Part shown: positions 16,268 through 25,022 of the stretch, piece by piece | Layout: each line of letters opens with the position of its first letter | Position numbering within the stretch: the stretch's first letter is position 1 | Assembly (NCBI RefSeq): GCF_900090235.1 | Contig: NZ_LT607750.1 | Location: 3,484,501-3,548,500, forward strand | Direction of reading: 5' to 3' | Source: Micromonospora echinaurantiaca | Lineage (GTDB): Bacteria > Actinomycetota > Actinomycetes > Mycobacteriales > Micromonosporaceae | DNA length: 64,000 nucleotides | The notes under the pieces: generated by a model | Database searches by the model: none | What the model was told of the DNA's origin: nothing | What the model saw: the letters and a program-made list of their open reading frames with translations, nothing else | Program-made: the position numbers and the translations under genes

Positions 16268-17305
16268 ATGCCCAAGCCTGGCCCGAGGCTGCGCCTCGTC
16301 GACGTCGCCGAGCGCGCCGGCGTCTCGCTGGCCACCGCGTCCCGCGCCCTCTCCGGGCGGGAGGGGGTGAGCGAGGAGGTCGCCCGCCACGTCCGCCAGG
16401 TCTCCCGCGAGCTGGGTTACGTCGCCAACCCGTACGCCCGCACCCTCGCCGGCGGCGCCAGCTCCACTGTGGGCCTGGTGGTGCACCAGGTCGACGACCC
16501 GTACTTCTCGGAGATCGCCGGCGGAGTCATCCAGGTCGCCGCCGAGGAGGGCCTGCTCGTGCAGATCTGCCACTCCGGCCGCGACCCCGACAACGAGCTG
16601 CAACAGCTGCGGCACCTGATCGCCCAGCGGGTCGGCATCATCCTGATCGCCGGCTCCGGCTACAACGATCCCGGCATCGAGGCGGCGGCTCGCGCCGAGC
16701 TGTCGGAGTTCCAGCGCGGCGGGGGTCGGGTCGCCGTCATCGGCCGGCACGCCCTCGGCGTGGACGCCGTGCTGCCGGAGAACGAGGCGGGCGGCCGGGC
16801 GCTCGCCGAGCACCTGCTGGAACTCGGCCACCGGCGGATCGCGGTGGCCGCCGGCACCGCGGCGCTGACCACCGTCGCCGACCGGCTCGCCGGCGTCTCC
16901 GCCGCGCTCGGCCGGCACGGCCTCGCCCTCGCCGACCTGCCCGTGGTGCACTGCGACTTCACCCGCGACGGTGGCCGGGCGGCCGCCGAGCAGATCCTGC
17001 GCGAGCATCCGGAGACCACCGCGATCATCGCGCTCAACGACGCCATGGCGATCGGCGTGCTGTCCACGCTGCGCGCGCACCGGGTGCCGGTGCCCGAGCG
17101 GATGTCGGTGGTCGGCTTCGACGACGTCTCGGTGGCCGCCGACCTCGCGCCCAGCCTCACCACCATCCGGCTGCCGATGACCGACATGGGCCGGATGGCG
17201 CTGGGCCTGGCACTCAAGCCCCGCGCGGCCCGCCCCCGCCGCCGCCCCACCGGCCACTCCCTAATCGTCCGCGACTCCACCGCCCCCGCCCCCGCCCGCG
17301 GTTGA
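16268..17305 (+). CDS. LacI family transcriptional repressor
   Basis: 345 residues. The N-terminal helix-turn-helix reads RLVDVAERAGVSLATASRAL, followed by the hinge region VANPYARTLAGG, and a ribose-binding-like effector domain (GLVVHQVDDPYFSEI, LNDAMAIGVLSTLR, VVGFDDVSVAADLAPSLTTI). Start ATG at 16268-16270. Divergent from the transporter operon across a double operator that it is expected to bind. It is the obvious regulator of the whole 4.6-16.2 kb locus. The effector is unknown. The C-terminus is Pro/Arg rich and the stop codon lies in a hairpin repeat. Confidence 0.9.
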   Translation: MPKPGPRLRLVDVAERAGVSLATASRALSGREGVSEEVARHVRQVSRELGYVANPYARTLAGGASSTVGLVVHQVDDPYFSEIAGGVIQVAAEEGLLVQICHSGRDPDNELQQLRHLIAQRVGIILIAGSGYNDPGIEAAARAELSEFQRGGGRVAVIGRHALGVDAVLPENEAGGRALAEHLLELGHRRIAVAAGTAALTTVADRLAGVSAALGRHGLALADLPVVHCDFTRDGGRAAAEQILREHPETTAIIALNDAMAIGVLSTLRAHRVPVPERMSVVGFDDVSVAADLAPSLTTIRLPMTDMGRMALGLALKPRAARPRRRPTGHSLIVRDSTAPAPARG

Positions 17306-17361
17306 TCATGAAGTTATCGACGCGACACGCCGAGGCAGCCGTCAACAACTTCATGATCGAC
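17301..17361. repeat. hairpin repeat overlapping lacI stop
   Basis: Imperfect 21-bp inverted repeat: arm 17301-17321 (contains TGATCATGAAGTT) and arm 17341-17361 (contains AACTTCATGATC), 18 of 21 pairs, 19-nt loop. It covers the stop codon of the repressor gene. Its AT-rich arms stand out from the surrounding GC-rich DNA. Could be a transcript end or a small dispersed palindromic element. Confidence 0.6.
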
Positions 17362-17390
17362 GGGCCGGGTCGGGTGGGGTGGGTACGGGG

Positions 17391-17424
17391 GTCGGCCCCG
17401 TCCCTCGGTGGGGACGGGGCCGAT
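17391..17424. terminator. GC-rich hairpin between convergent genes
   Basis: GTCGGCCCCGTCCC pairs with GGGACGGGGCCGAT (13 of 14) across a 6-nt loop in the 134-bp gap between the LacI gene and the convergent TauE gene. No T-tract, as is usual for actinomycete terminators; probably works for both directions. Confidence 0.6.
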
Positions 17425-17439
17425 CGGGGTGGGTGTGGT

Positions 17440-18387
17440 TCAGATGGCTGGGGCTGGGGTCTTCTGGTCCGGTTCGGCGGTGGCGGCCGCCTCGGCCTCG
17501 GCGATGATCCGCCGCTCCTCCTCCCGGTTGGCCAGGTACCGGCGGACCGAGTAGGCGAGGGCGGCCGCCCAGACGACGTAGATGACGGCGTAGACCGGGT
17601 AGCGGACGCTGTCCGGCGCGTCGATCCAGTCGCTGCGCAGCAGGGTGCGGGTGTTGGTCAGGATGATGATGCCGCCGACGGCTGAGCCGAGCACCCGCGG
17701 TGGGATGTGCCGCACCAACCAGGCGGCGATCGGCGCGGCGATGATCCCGCCGGCCAGCAGGGCCACCACCCAGGCGAAGTTCACGCCCTCGGAACCGATG
17801 CCGACGATGAAGCCGATGCTCGCCGCGACGGCGACCAGGAACTCGCTGGTGTCGATCGAGCCGATCGTCTTGCGCGGCTCCAGCCGGCCACTGGCCAGGA
17901 TGGCCGGCGTGCCGACCGGCCCCCAACCCCCACCGCCGGTGGAGTCGACGAACCCGGCCACCACACCGAGCGGGGAGAGGAACCGCTTGCGCAGCGGCTT
18001 GCCGAGGTTGCCCTTGGGCAGACCGACGGCGGTGAACCGGATCAGGATGTAGAGGCCGAGCGCCAGCAGGATGAGCGACATCAGCGGCGCGGCGGTCTCG
18101 GTCGACAGGCTCGACAGGAACGTGGCGCCCGCGAACGCGCCGATGGCCCCCGGAATGCCGATCTTCCAGACCACCTTCCAGTCGACGTTGCCGAACCGCC
18201 AGTGCGCGGCGCCGGAGACCAGGGTGGTGCCGATCTCGGCCAGGTGCACGGTGGCCGAGGCGGCGGCCGGGTTGGTGCCGATGGCCAGCAGCAGCGTCGT
18301 CGAGGTGACCCCGTACGCCATGCCGAGACTGCCGTCGACGAGCTGGGCGCCGAGGCCGACGAGCGCGAGCAGGATGAGTTTTCGCAT
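17440..18387 (-). CDS. TauE/SafE family sulfite/anion exporter
   Basis: 315 residues with about eight membrane spans. The two family repeats are seen as LVDGSLGMAYGVTSTTLLLAIG (first half) and VVAGFVDSTGGGGWGPVGTPAILASG (second half); ends in an acidic cytoplasmic tail EREEER-like. Exports sulfite, sulfoacetate or related organic anions. ATG at 18385-18387 preferred (GGTGG 5 nt upstream), a GTG 9 nt earlier is possible. Single gene, convergent with lacI. Confidence 0.85.
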   Translation of the reverse strand: MRKLILLALVGLGAQLVDGSLGMAYGVTSTTLLLAIGTNPAAASATVHLAEIGTTLVSGAAHWRFGNVDWKVVWKIGIPGAIGAFAGATFLSSLSTETAAPLMSLILLALGLYILIRFTAVGLPKGNLGKPLRKRFLSPLGVVAGFVDSTGGGGWGPVGTPAILASGRLEPRKTIGSIDTSEFLVAVAASIGFIVGIGSEGVNFAWVVALLAGGIIAAPIAAWLVRHIPPRVLGSAVGGIIILTNTRTLLRSDWIDAPDSVRYPVYAVIYVVWAAALAYSVRRYLANREEERRIIAEAEAAATAEPDQKTPAPAI

Positions 18388-18625
18388 GTCAACCACCAGT
18401 CCGGTGTGAGGGTTGGTCAGGTTCGTCGGTCGATCGGTCGTCGTCGGTCCGTCGGGCGGCGCTGCCCGGTCGGCGGATCCACGCGGGGTGGGCCGCGCTC
18501 GGCTTCCCGATATTTCCCACTGGTTAGGTGGAGAATAGGAGTGGGAGTCGGCCGGGACAAGCCCCCGTCCCAGGTACTGGTCGCCGAACCGGTCGCGGGC
18601 GTGGCCTTCCGCCGTACCGGTCCCC

Positions 18626-18631
18626 TAGCCT
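18626..18631 (+). promoter_or_regulatory. candidate -10 box of a leaderless gene
   Basis: TAGCCT ends 6 nt before the GTG at 18638, and there is no Shine-Dalgarno, so transcription may begin at the start codon itself, as is common in actinomycetes. No good -35 is visible. Confidence 0.35.
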
Positions 18632-18637
18632 CGATCC

Positions 18638-19768
18638 GTGACCGTCCATGAGCTGTCCCGCGCCGACGCGCGTCGCATCGCCGTACGGGCGCAGTTGCTG
18701 GACGGTTCCCGGCCAACCGATCTGCTCGCCGTGGTGCGGCACCTGACCCTGCTCCAGATCGACCCGACCGCCGCCGTCGCGCCGAGCGCCGACCTGGTGG
18801 CGTTCAGCCGGCTCGGGCGGTCGTACGAGCCGGCCCGGTTGGCGGCGGCGCTGGCCGACCGGGTCCTGCTGGAACTCCGCGCGATGATCCGGCCGAGCGA
18901 GGACCTGGCGCTCTACCGCGCCGACATGGCCGACTGGCCCGGTCGCGGAGAGTTGCGCGCCTGGCAGAAGGACACCCGCGACTGGGTACGCGCCAACGAC
19001 GCGTGCCGGCGTGACATCCTCGAGCGGCTCGCCGCCCAGGGGCCGCTGACGTCCCGGGAGATCCCCGACACCTGCCAGGTGCCGTGGACGTCCACCGGGT
19101 GGACCAACCACCGTAACGTCATCCAACTGCTGGAGCTCATGGTGCGGCGTGGCGAGGTGGCGACCGCCGGGCGCCGGGGCCGGGAGCGGCTGTGGGACCT
19201 GGCCACCCGGGTCTACCCGGCCGACCCGGTGGTCCCGGCGGACGAGGCGCGCCGCGTCCGCGACCGACGACGGCTGCGCGCGCTCGGCATCGCCCGCGCC
19301 CAGGGGCCGGAGTGCCCGGTCGAGCCGATGGACGTGGGGGTGGCCGGGGAGCCGGCCGTGGTCGAGGGCGTCGCCGGTCTGTGGCGGGTGGATCCGGCGT
19401 ACCTGGGGCAGCAGTTCGCGGGGCGCGTGGCACTGCTGTCCCCCTTCGACCGGCTGATCCACGACCGCAGGCGCACCGTCGAACTCTTCGGCTACGACTA
19501 CCAACTGGAGATGTACAAGCCGGTGGCCAAGCGCCGTTGGGGCTACTACGCGCTGCCGATCCTGTCCGGCGACCGGCTGGTCGGCAAGCTCGACGCCACC
19601 GCCGACCGCCCGGCCGGCGTGCTCCGGGTCGACGCGATCCACGAGGACGAGCCCTTCGACCCGGCCACCGCCGCCGCGGTGCGCGCCGAGATCAGGGAGC
19701 TGGCCGACTGGCTGCACCTGGACCTCGCGCTCCCCGGAGGCCGACCCACGCGACGGTCGTCCGGGTAG
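18638..19768 (+). CDS. AlkZ/YcaQ-family winged-helix DNA glycosylase
   Basis: 376 residues of the HTH_42 (DUF1006) family, which unhooks DNA interstrand crosslinks and alkylated bases. The catalytic QxD/QxQ motif is present as LLQIDPTAAV near residue 48. Other landmarks are LSPFDRLIHDRRRTVELFGYDYQLEMY and WGYYALPIL, the C-terminal beta-barrel region. The QxD form matches the YcaQ-type subgroup; the QxQ subgroup includes the self-resistance enzyme AlkZ of azinomycin producers. GTG start, probably leaderless. No biosynthetic cluster is next to it, so a general repair role is likely. Confidence 0.85.
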   Translation: MTVHELSRADARRIAVRAQLLDGSRPTDLLAVVRHLTLLQIDPTAAVAPSADLVAFSRLGRSYEPARLAAALADRVLLELRAMIRPSEDLALYRADMADWPGRGELRAWQKDTRDWVRANDACRRDILERLAAQGPLTSREIPDTCQVPWTSTGWTNHRNVIQLLELMVRRGEVATAGRRGRERLWDLATRVYPADPVVPADEARRVRDRRRLRALGIARAQGPECPVEPMDVGVAGEPAVVEGVAGLWRVDPAYLGQQFAGRVALLSPFDRLIHDRRRTVELFGYDYQLEMYKPVAKRRWGYYALPILSGDRLVGKLDATADRPAGVLRVDAIHEDEPFDPATAAAVRAEIRELADWLHLDLALPGGRPTRRSSG

Positions 19769-19879
19769 CCGGGGGCAGCAACCGCGAACGGATCCCGGTA
19801 CCAAGCTGCGGCGAAGCTGTGTGCCGATCGTGATCGCTCGGGACCCGGCTGGTGACGTCGTGCTGGAAGCATCGGAGTC

Positions 19880-20410
19880 GTGCGCAGGCTGACTCTTCCC
19901 GGGATCCTGGTCCTGCTGCTCGGGCTGCTGGCCGGCTGCACCCCGCCGGACCAGCCGATCGTCGCCCTGTCCGTCCAGGATGGTCGGCCAGTGGGCGTCC
20001 TGGTCACCTGCGACGGCGCCTTCTCCCAGCTCAGCGTCCACGAGGACGACGCCTACGAGGGCACCGGCACGTCGACCCGCTGGCACATCAGCGGCAGGCC
20101 GGCGCAAGAGGTGGTGGAGGTTCCGCTACTCGGTCCGCCACCGCAGGGTTGGGACCTCCATGGCAGCGGCGAGACCCCCGCCGCAGGCGGTGGCGGCACG
20201 GAGAAGACCCGACCGCTCACCGAACTGCGGCCCGGCGCCAGCTACGGCCTCGGCGGGCGGAGCAGCGGTAACGCCATCACCGTGACGTTCACCATCGCGG
20301 ACTTCGACCGGATCGGACCGGACCAGGTGCTGGCGCCGAAGGACTACCGGACGACGAGAGTCATGACGCGGAACGACTTCGTGCGCGCGGCCCGGAAGAG
20401 CTGCGACTGA
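19880..20410 (+). CDS. small secreted lipoprotein, unknown function
   Basis: 176 residues. The N-terminus is a lipoprotein signal (LPGILVLLLGLLAGC, lipobox LAGC at about 16-19). The mature part has two more cysteines (VTCDGAF and the terminal KSCD), perhaps a disulfide, a Gly-rich loop and a beta-rich pattern ending TITFTIADF-like. I do not recognise a family. GTG at 19880-19882. Followed 14 nt later by the EEP-fold gene, so probably co-transcribed. Confidence 0.7.
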   Translation: MRRLTLPGILVLLLGLLAGCTPPDQPIVALSVQDGRPVGVLVTCDGAFSQLSVHEDDAYEGTGTSTRWHISGRPAQEVVEVPLLGPPPQGWDLHGSGETPAAGGGGTEKTRPLTELRPGASYGLGGRSSGNAITVTFTIADFDRIGPDQVLAPKDYRTTRVMTRNDFVRAARKSCD

Positions 20411-20424
20411 GCCCGCCGCAGGGG

Positions 20425-21408
20425 ATGTCGACACGTCGAGCCGTCCCGTCGCCGCCGGTCGACCGGCGGCGACGAATCCGGGCCCTGGTCGTGCCGGGTG
20501 TGCTGCTGCTGGTGGCGGCGCTCGCCGGGGACGCGTACGTCCGCCCGAGCGACCCGGCCGAGCAGACCGCGCCCGGGGTGCGGACGTTCTGTGCCGGGTC
20601 GGGCCCCTGCGCCGAGCTCGGCGGCCTGACCGGACACCGGCGGGACGAGCCGGCGGCGTCCCGGCCGGGCGCGCCGTTCGCCGCGCTGCAACTCAACCTC
20701 TGCAACAGCGGTTTCGCGTCGTGCTACGCCCAGGTCAACAACGGCCGGGCGGTGGCCGAGGCGTACGCGGCGATCACCGAGCTGCGTCCGCAGGTGGTGA
20801 CCCTCAACGAGGTCTGCCGGGACGACGTGGTGACCGGCCTCCACCCGGCGATGCTCCGCGCGTTCCCGGGTGACCCGGTGTTCTGGGCGTTCCAGCCGGC
20901 GGCCGACCGAATCGTCCGCTCGCGGCCCTACCGGTGCCGCAACGGCGAGCCGTACGGCATCGGGATCCTCGGCCGGGTCGACCCCGCGGCCCGGGGTGGC
21001 GTCTCGGTGTTCAACGGGCTCTACCCGCAGCAGGCCGACGGCCCGGACGAGTTGCGGGTCTGGCTCTGCGTGGCGGCGGCCGACCGCTACCACGCCTGCA
21101 CCACCCACCTGACGTTCGCCTCCGCGGCGGTCGCGATCCGGCAGTGCCAGCACCTGCTGCGGGTCGAGATCCCCGCGATGCGGGCGGCCGTGGGATCGTC
21201 CACTCCGGTGCTCGTCGCCGGCGACCTGAACCTGGCCGCCGGCGGCTCGCCGGACGTCCGGGACTGCGTTCCCGCGGGCTACCACCACGTCGGCAACGGC
21301 AACGTGCAGCACGTCATCGCGACCAGCGACCTCAGCTTCGCCGACGCCCGCTCGCACCCGATGCGCCACACCGACCACAACGGCTGGTTCGTCAGCGCCG
21401 AACTCTGA
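20425..21408 (+). CDS. membrane-anchored or secreted endonuclease/exonuclease/phosphatase family protein
   Basis: 327 residues. After a basic N-terminus and one hydrophobic segment (LVVPGVLLLVAALAG) comes an EEP fold: LQLNLCNSG, VVTLNEVC (metal-binding Glu), TTHLTF, LVAGDLNLAA (the DxN pair) and HTDHNGWF (the catalytic Asp-His). DNase I-like nucleases and phosphodiesterases share these motifs. Several cysteine pairs suggest an oxidised extracellular protein. Substrate, nucleic acid or lipid phosphate, is not evident. It follows the small lipoprotein gene closely. Confidence 0.82.
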   Translation: MSTRRAVPSPPVDRRRRIRALVVPGVLLLVAALAGDAYVRPSDPAEQTAPGVRTFCAGSGPCAELGGLTGHRRDEPAASRPGAPFAALQLNLCNSGFASCYAQVNNGRAVAEAYAAITELRPQVVTLNEVCRDDVVTGLHPAMLRAFPGDPVFWAFQPAADRIVRSRPYRCRNGEPYGIGILGRVDPAARGGVSVFNGLYPQQADGPDELRVWLCVAAADRYHACTTHLTFASAAVAIRQCQHLLRVEIPAMRAAVGSSTPVLVAGDLNLAAGGSPDVRDCVPAGYHHVGNGNVQHVIATSDLSFADARSHPMRHTDHNGWFVSAEL

Positions 21409-21468
21409 CCGCTCCCGGCCACCGGCGTTCCGCGCCCCGGCCCTGATCGGCGCGGTCCGACCCGTGCG

Positions 21469-22005
21469 TCAGCCCCGGGCCGGAGCGCGCGCCGCCAGGC
21501 CGCGTCCCGTCGCCGTCCAGCAAATCCCCCACAGCAGGAAGAACGGTGACCACAGCAGCAGGTCCCAGCGCGCCAGGTCGCGGGCCAGCGCGGCGTGCTC
21601 GACCGGCGGCGGGCGGACCCCGGCCAACAGCAGCCCGTCTCCGACGAACCCGAACCCCAGCACCCCGACCGACCGGGCGATCATGAATATCCCCAGCCCC
21701 CACGCGACCACCAGCAGCAGCCGACGCGGGACCGCCGCACCCCACGGGCGTACGGCGGCCAGCGCGACGACGACGCCGACCACGGCCGCACCGGCCAGCA
21801 CCCAGTGGCTCGCCACGAACAGCGGATCCCGGGCCAACAACCGCTCGCGCAGCTCCGGGGGCAGCGGATCCTTGTCGGCCAGCGCGTTGGCTCCCAGCGC
21901 CTGCGCGAGCTTCATCGATCCGTACGCCGCCGCGCACACCGCCGCCCCGTACGCCCCGAGGACCGCCCGGTCAGCCCGCGACACGTCGCCTCGTCGCCGT
22001 CTCAT
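21469..22005 (-). CDS. DUF3995-like membrane protein
   Basis: 178 residues with four hydrophobic segments (LGAYGAAVCAAAYGSMKL, HWVLAGAAVVGVVVALAAV, RRLLLVVAWGLGIFMIA, LLLWSPFFLLWGICW). The GxGF and WSPFFLLWG segments recall DUF3995 family proteins. ATG at 22003-22005 lies 35 nt inside the end of the upstream gene, so translation is coupled. Function unknown. Confidence 0.7.
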   Translation of the reverse strand: MRRRRGDVSRADRAVLGAYGAAVCAAAYGSMKLAQALGANALADKDPLPPELRERLLARDPLFVASHWVLAGAAVVGVVVALAAVRPWGAAVPRRLLLVVAWGLGIFMIARSVGVLGFGFVGDGLLLAGVRPPPVEHAALARDLARWDLLLWSPFFLLWGICWTATGRGLAARAPARG

Positions 22006-22426
22006 AGGAGCGGATCGTCGCCAACAGCAGCCCGATGACGACGATCCCCAGCACACCGTGGTGCCACTGCCAGCCGACCCCGAGGCCGACGAACCCGTCC
22101 AGGATCATGATCAGGGCGCCGCCGCCGACGGCGAGCAGCATCCCGGCCAACGCCAGCAGCATCACGCCTCGCGGCAGCCAACGGCCCAGCGAGGTGACGG
22201 TGGCGAGGGCGAGGCTCGCCCCGAGCACGCCGGTCGCGGCGGCGGTCCACTGCGCCACGGCCGGGTCCAGGAAGTAGCCCTCGGCCTCGGCAGCCGAGAC
22301 GGGCGGGCCGCCCGGGAACCCGAGCCGGGACTGCACGGCGAAGACGGCCTTGCCCAGGGCGTAACCGAGGAACAGCACCGCCATCGCGTACGCCGGCCAA
22401 CGACGGGGATAAGCACGATCGACCAT
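21971..22426 (-). CDS. four-span membrane protein, unknown
   Basis: 151 residues, four predicted spans (AYAMAVLFLGYALGKAVFAV, AATGVLGASLALATV, GVMLLALAGMLLAVGGGAL, HHGVLGIVVIGLLLATI). I chose ATG 22424-22426 because an upstream extension is Arg-rich and has no ribosome binding site; a start up to 22507 is possible. It overlaps the DUF3995-like gene and they probably form a two-gene operon of related membrane proteins. Confidence 0.65.
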   Translation of the reverse strand: MVDRAYPRRWPAYAMAVLFLGYALGKAVFAVQSRLGFPGGPPVSAAEAEGYFLDPAVAQWTAAATGVLGASLALATVTSLGRWLPRGVMLLALAGMLLAVGGGALIMILDGFVGLGVGWQWHHGVLGIVVIGLLLATIRSYETATRRRVAG

Positions 22427-22659
22427 GATCGCGACGGTAACCACCACCCACCGGGCCTCGACTCCCGCCGAGCGGGGAGACCTCTCCCCCACGGGAGGGA
22501 GCACCACTCAAGGGTGTGGCACGAGCCGAGCCGGAACTGGACCACCGGCCAGGCTCTCGGCCCTGCGTCGGCTCGGAGGGCCGGAGGACGTCGGGGACGC
22601 CTTCCTTCCGTCGGCACCTCGGGTGTCGTGGCCTCAGCCGAATGGCCTTAGGTTTTTCA

Positions 22660-22675
22660 CTACTAGGGGTAGGAT
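22660..22675 (+). promoter_or_regulatory. candidate promoter/operator of TetR gene
   Basis: CTAC-N5-GTAG (22660-22672) is an inverted repeat overlapping a TAGGAT -10-like box (22670-22675) that ends 6 nt before the ATG at 22682. Fits an autoregulated leaderless tetR gene; evidence is short-motif only. Confidence 0.35.
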
Positions 22676-22681
22676 GGGGGC

Positions 22682-23260
22682 ATGGGACGAGCGAACCTGA
22701 CCTCAGCGGTCGTCATCGCGGCGGCGGCGGAGCTGGCGGACCGCGAAGGTTTCGACGCGATCACCCTGTCGGCGCTGGCCCGCCGCTTCGGGGTGCAGAC
22801 CGCGAGTCTCTACTCACATGTCCGCGATCGGTCCTCGCTGCTCGACGGCGTGCACGAGCTGGCACTCGGCGAGCTCGCCGACCGGGTCGCGATAGCCATC
22901 GGCGGCCGCTCAGGGCGAGACGCGCTCATCGCTCTCGCCGACGCACACCGTGACTACGCCCGCCGGTTCCCCGGCCGTTGGGCCGCTCTGCAACGCCCTG
23001 CCGCGTCATCGACCGTCGAATCGGAGGCGGCCGGCCACCTGGTCGCGCTGACGCTGGCGATGCTCCGCGGCTACCAGTTGCCCGAGACCGAGCTCGTGCA
23101 CGCCACCCGGCTTCTCGGCGCCACCATCAACGGCTTCCTGGCGCTCGAGGCGAGCGGCAACCTCGCACACCGCGAGCCCGCCACCGAGCTCTCCTGGCGA
23201 CGCGCGCTGGATGCGCTCGACACCGCCTTCCGCTCCTGGCCGACCGAAGGAAAGCCCTGA
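22682..23260 (+). CDS. TetR/AcrR family transcriptional regulator
   Basis: 192 residues. N-terminal HTH: AAAELADREGFDAITLSALA, then RRFGVQTASLYSHVRDRSSLLDGV. The ligand domain (LALGELADRVA through LGATINGFLALEASG) is of the WHG/TetR_C_33 type. Stop overlaps the ATG of the esterase gene by one base (TGATG), so the regulator and esterase are one operon and it probably controls itself and that gene. Confidence 0.88.
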   Translation: MGRANLTSAVVIAAAAELADREGFDAITLSALARRFGVQTASLYSHVRDRSSLLDGVHELALGELADRVAIAIGGRSGRDALIALADAHRDYARRFPGRWAALQRPAASSTVESEAAGHLVALTLAMLRGYQLPETELVHATRLLGATINGFLALEASGNLAHREPATELSWRRALDALDTAFRSWPTEGKP

Positions 23261-24399
23261 TGCACGTCCTCCCCGAGCTCCTCCGCGGCGTCGCCGAGGT
23301 CGAGGTCACCCCGCGCGGCATCCGGCCGCACCGGCTACCCGCCTGGGTACGCGAGCAATTCCCGGACGGACAGCTGCTCTCGATGGAGAGCCAGCCCTCG
23401 GGCGTACGCATCGTGTTCCAGACGACGGCGAGCGCGATCGAACTGGTGACCCACCCGACCCGGATCGCCTACGCGGGCGCCGAGCGACCACGTGGGCGCA
23501 TCGACGTCTACGCCGACGGCGAGCTCATCGTCCGCGACGTGCTGGACGGCGGCGATCGGGTCGAGGTTGACCTCACCAGTGGCCAGACCGCTCTCCACAC
23601 CGGCGAGGCGCACACGACCACGGTCTCCGATCTGCCCGGGGGCCGTCACCGGATCGAGGTCTGGCTGCCGCACAACGAGACCATCGAGCTGGTCGAGCTG
23701 CAGGCCGACGCCCCGATCGAGCCGGACGACGTCAGGATGCCGCTGTGGGTGCATCACGGCAGCTCGATCAGTCAGGGCTCGAACGCGCTGGCGCCCAGCG
23801 AGATCTGGCCGGCCGTCGCCGCCCGTCACGCCGGTGTCGAGCTGCGCAATCTGGGCCTGGGCGGCAGCGCGGTGGTCGATCCGTTCCTGGCCCGCGTGAT
23901 CCGCGACGCCCCGGCCGACTACATCAGCGTCAAGCTCGGCATCAACGTCGTCAACCTCGACGCGATGCGGCTACGTGCCTTCGTCCCCGCCGTCCACGGC
24001 TTCCTCGACACGATCCGCGACGGCCACCCGGAAGTCCCACTGCTCCTGATCTCGCCCCTGTTCTGCGGTGTCCACGAGGACACTCCCGGCCCGGGCGCGA
24101 TCGACCCCGCCTCGATCGGCACCGACCAGGTACGGTTCGTCGCGACCGGAACACCCGGGGACGTCACCCTGGGACGCCTGACGCTCCAGGTCATCCGGCG
24201 CGAGCTGCGCTCGCTGACCGACCGCCGCGCGGCCGACAGGAACCTGCACTACCTCGACGGCACCTCCCTGTACGGCTCAGCCGACGCCACCGAACTTCCG
24301 TTGCCCGACGACTTGCATCCGAGCCCCGAGGCCCACCAGCGCATCGGCACCCGATTCGCCGCGTACGCCTTCACCGGGACCGGCCCGTTCGCCCGATGA
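23260..24399 (+). CDS. SGNH/GDSL-type esterase
   Basis: 379 residues. An N-terminal beta-sandwich (about 1-160; FQTTASAIELVTHPTRIAYAG) precedes an SGNH hydrolase domain: block I is WVHHGSSISQGSNA (GSS instead of GDS, with the catalytic Ser), block III VKLGINVVN, and block V DDLHPSPEAHQRIG with the Asp-His pair. This jelly-roll plus SGNH layout is like carbohydrate esterase family 2/deacetylases. No signal peptide, so it acts in the cytoplasm. Coupled to the TetR gene just upstream. Confidence 0.83.
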   Translation: MHVLPELLRGVAEVEVTPRGIRPHRLPAWVREQFPDGQLLSMESQPSGVRIVFQTTASAIELVTHPTRIAYAGAERPRGRIDVYADGELIVRDVLDGGDRVEVDLTSGQTALHTGEAHTTTVSDLPGGRHRIEVWLPHNETIELVELQADAPIEPDDVRMPLWVHHGSSISQGSNALAPSEIWPAVAARHAGVELRNLGLGGSAVVDPFLARVIRDAPADYISVKLGINVVNLDAMRLRAFVPAVHGFLDTIRDGHPEVPLLLISPLFCGVHEDTPGPGAIDPASIGTDQVRFVATGTPGDVTLGRLTLQVIRRELRSLTDRRAADRNLHYLDGTSLYGSADATELPLPDDLHPSPEAHQRIGTRFAAYAFTGTGPFAR

Positions 24400-24516
24400 C
24401 CCAGCTGATCGCCGGCCGTCCAGTCGTAGTCGGTTGATCCGGCGTCTTCGCTGGTAGCTGTGGCCATGAATCCCAGGCACCCATTACGCAAGGTGAAGGG
24501 TGGGCGCGCCAGCGGC

Positions 24517-24912
24517 CTAGTTCTGTGGCGCCAGGGTGCGTAGGACGCAGAACTCGTTGCCTTCGGGGTCCGCCATGACCACCCAGTTTCGGTCCGAGCC
24601 TTGGCCGACATCCGTCTTGGTGGCACCGAGGCCGAGCAATCTGGTCACCTCGTCCTCGGTGCCGCCGTCGATCGGGCTGACGTCGAGGTGGAGCCGGTTC
24701 TTCACGGTCTTGCCCTCGGGCACCTTGATGAACAGCAGGGTGGGCGGCATCTGGCGGGCCCGAACATCCTCAATGGTCGGCACCCAGGAGCCGATCTCGA
24801 CCTTGCCCTCACTCCGGTCGATCACCTTGAAGTCCAATACCTCGCACCAGAAGGCCGCGAGCCTCTCCGGATCGTGGCAATCAACGGCCAACTCGGTGAA
24901 CCGACTTGTCAT
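24517..24912 (-). CDS. VOC (glyoxalase-like) family protein
   Basis: 131 residues with two VOC modules: FTELAVDCHDPERLAAFWCEVLDF and LHLDVSPIDGGTEDEVTRLLGLGA, ending WVVMADPEGNEFCVLR. Metal ligands may be His and Glu of those strands. Members are glyoxalases, dioxygenases or resistance proteins; nothing here selects among them. ATG at 24910-24912 with GGGAGAG just upstream. Single gene, last before the accessory island. Confidence 0.85.
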   Translation of the reverse strand: MTSRFTELAVDCHDPERLAAFWCEVLDFKVIDRSEGKVEIGSWVPTIEDVRARQMPPTLLFIKVPEGKTVKNRLHLDVSPIDGGTEDEVTRLLGLGATKTDVGQGSDRNWVVMADPEGNEFCVLRTLAPQN

Positions 24913-25022
24913 GACTCTCCCAGATAGTGCGGACGGGGCTCAGAGTATCGGCCGATGAGCCCCTGCTGTACTTAGCTGCCGCGCAAGATCGAGAGAGGCC
25001 GTCCGGACGCTTCCGAATGGCC

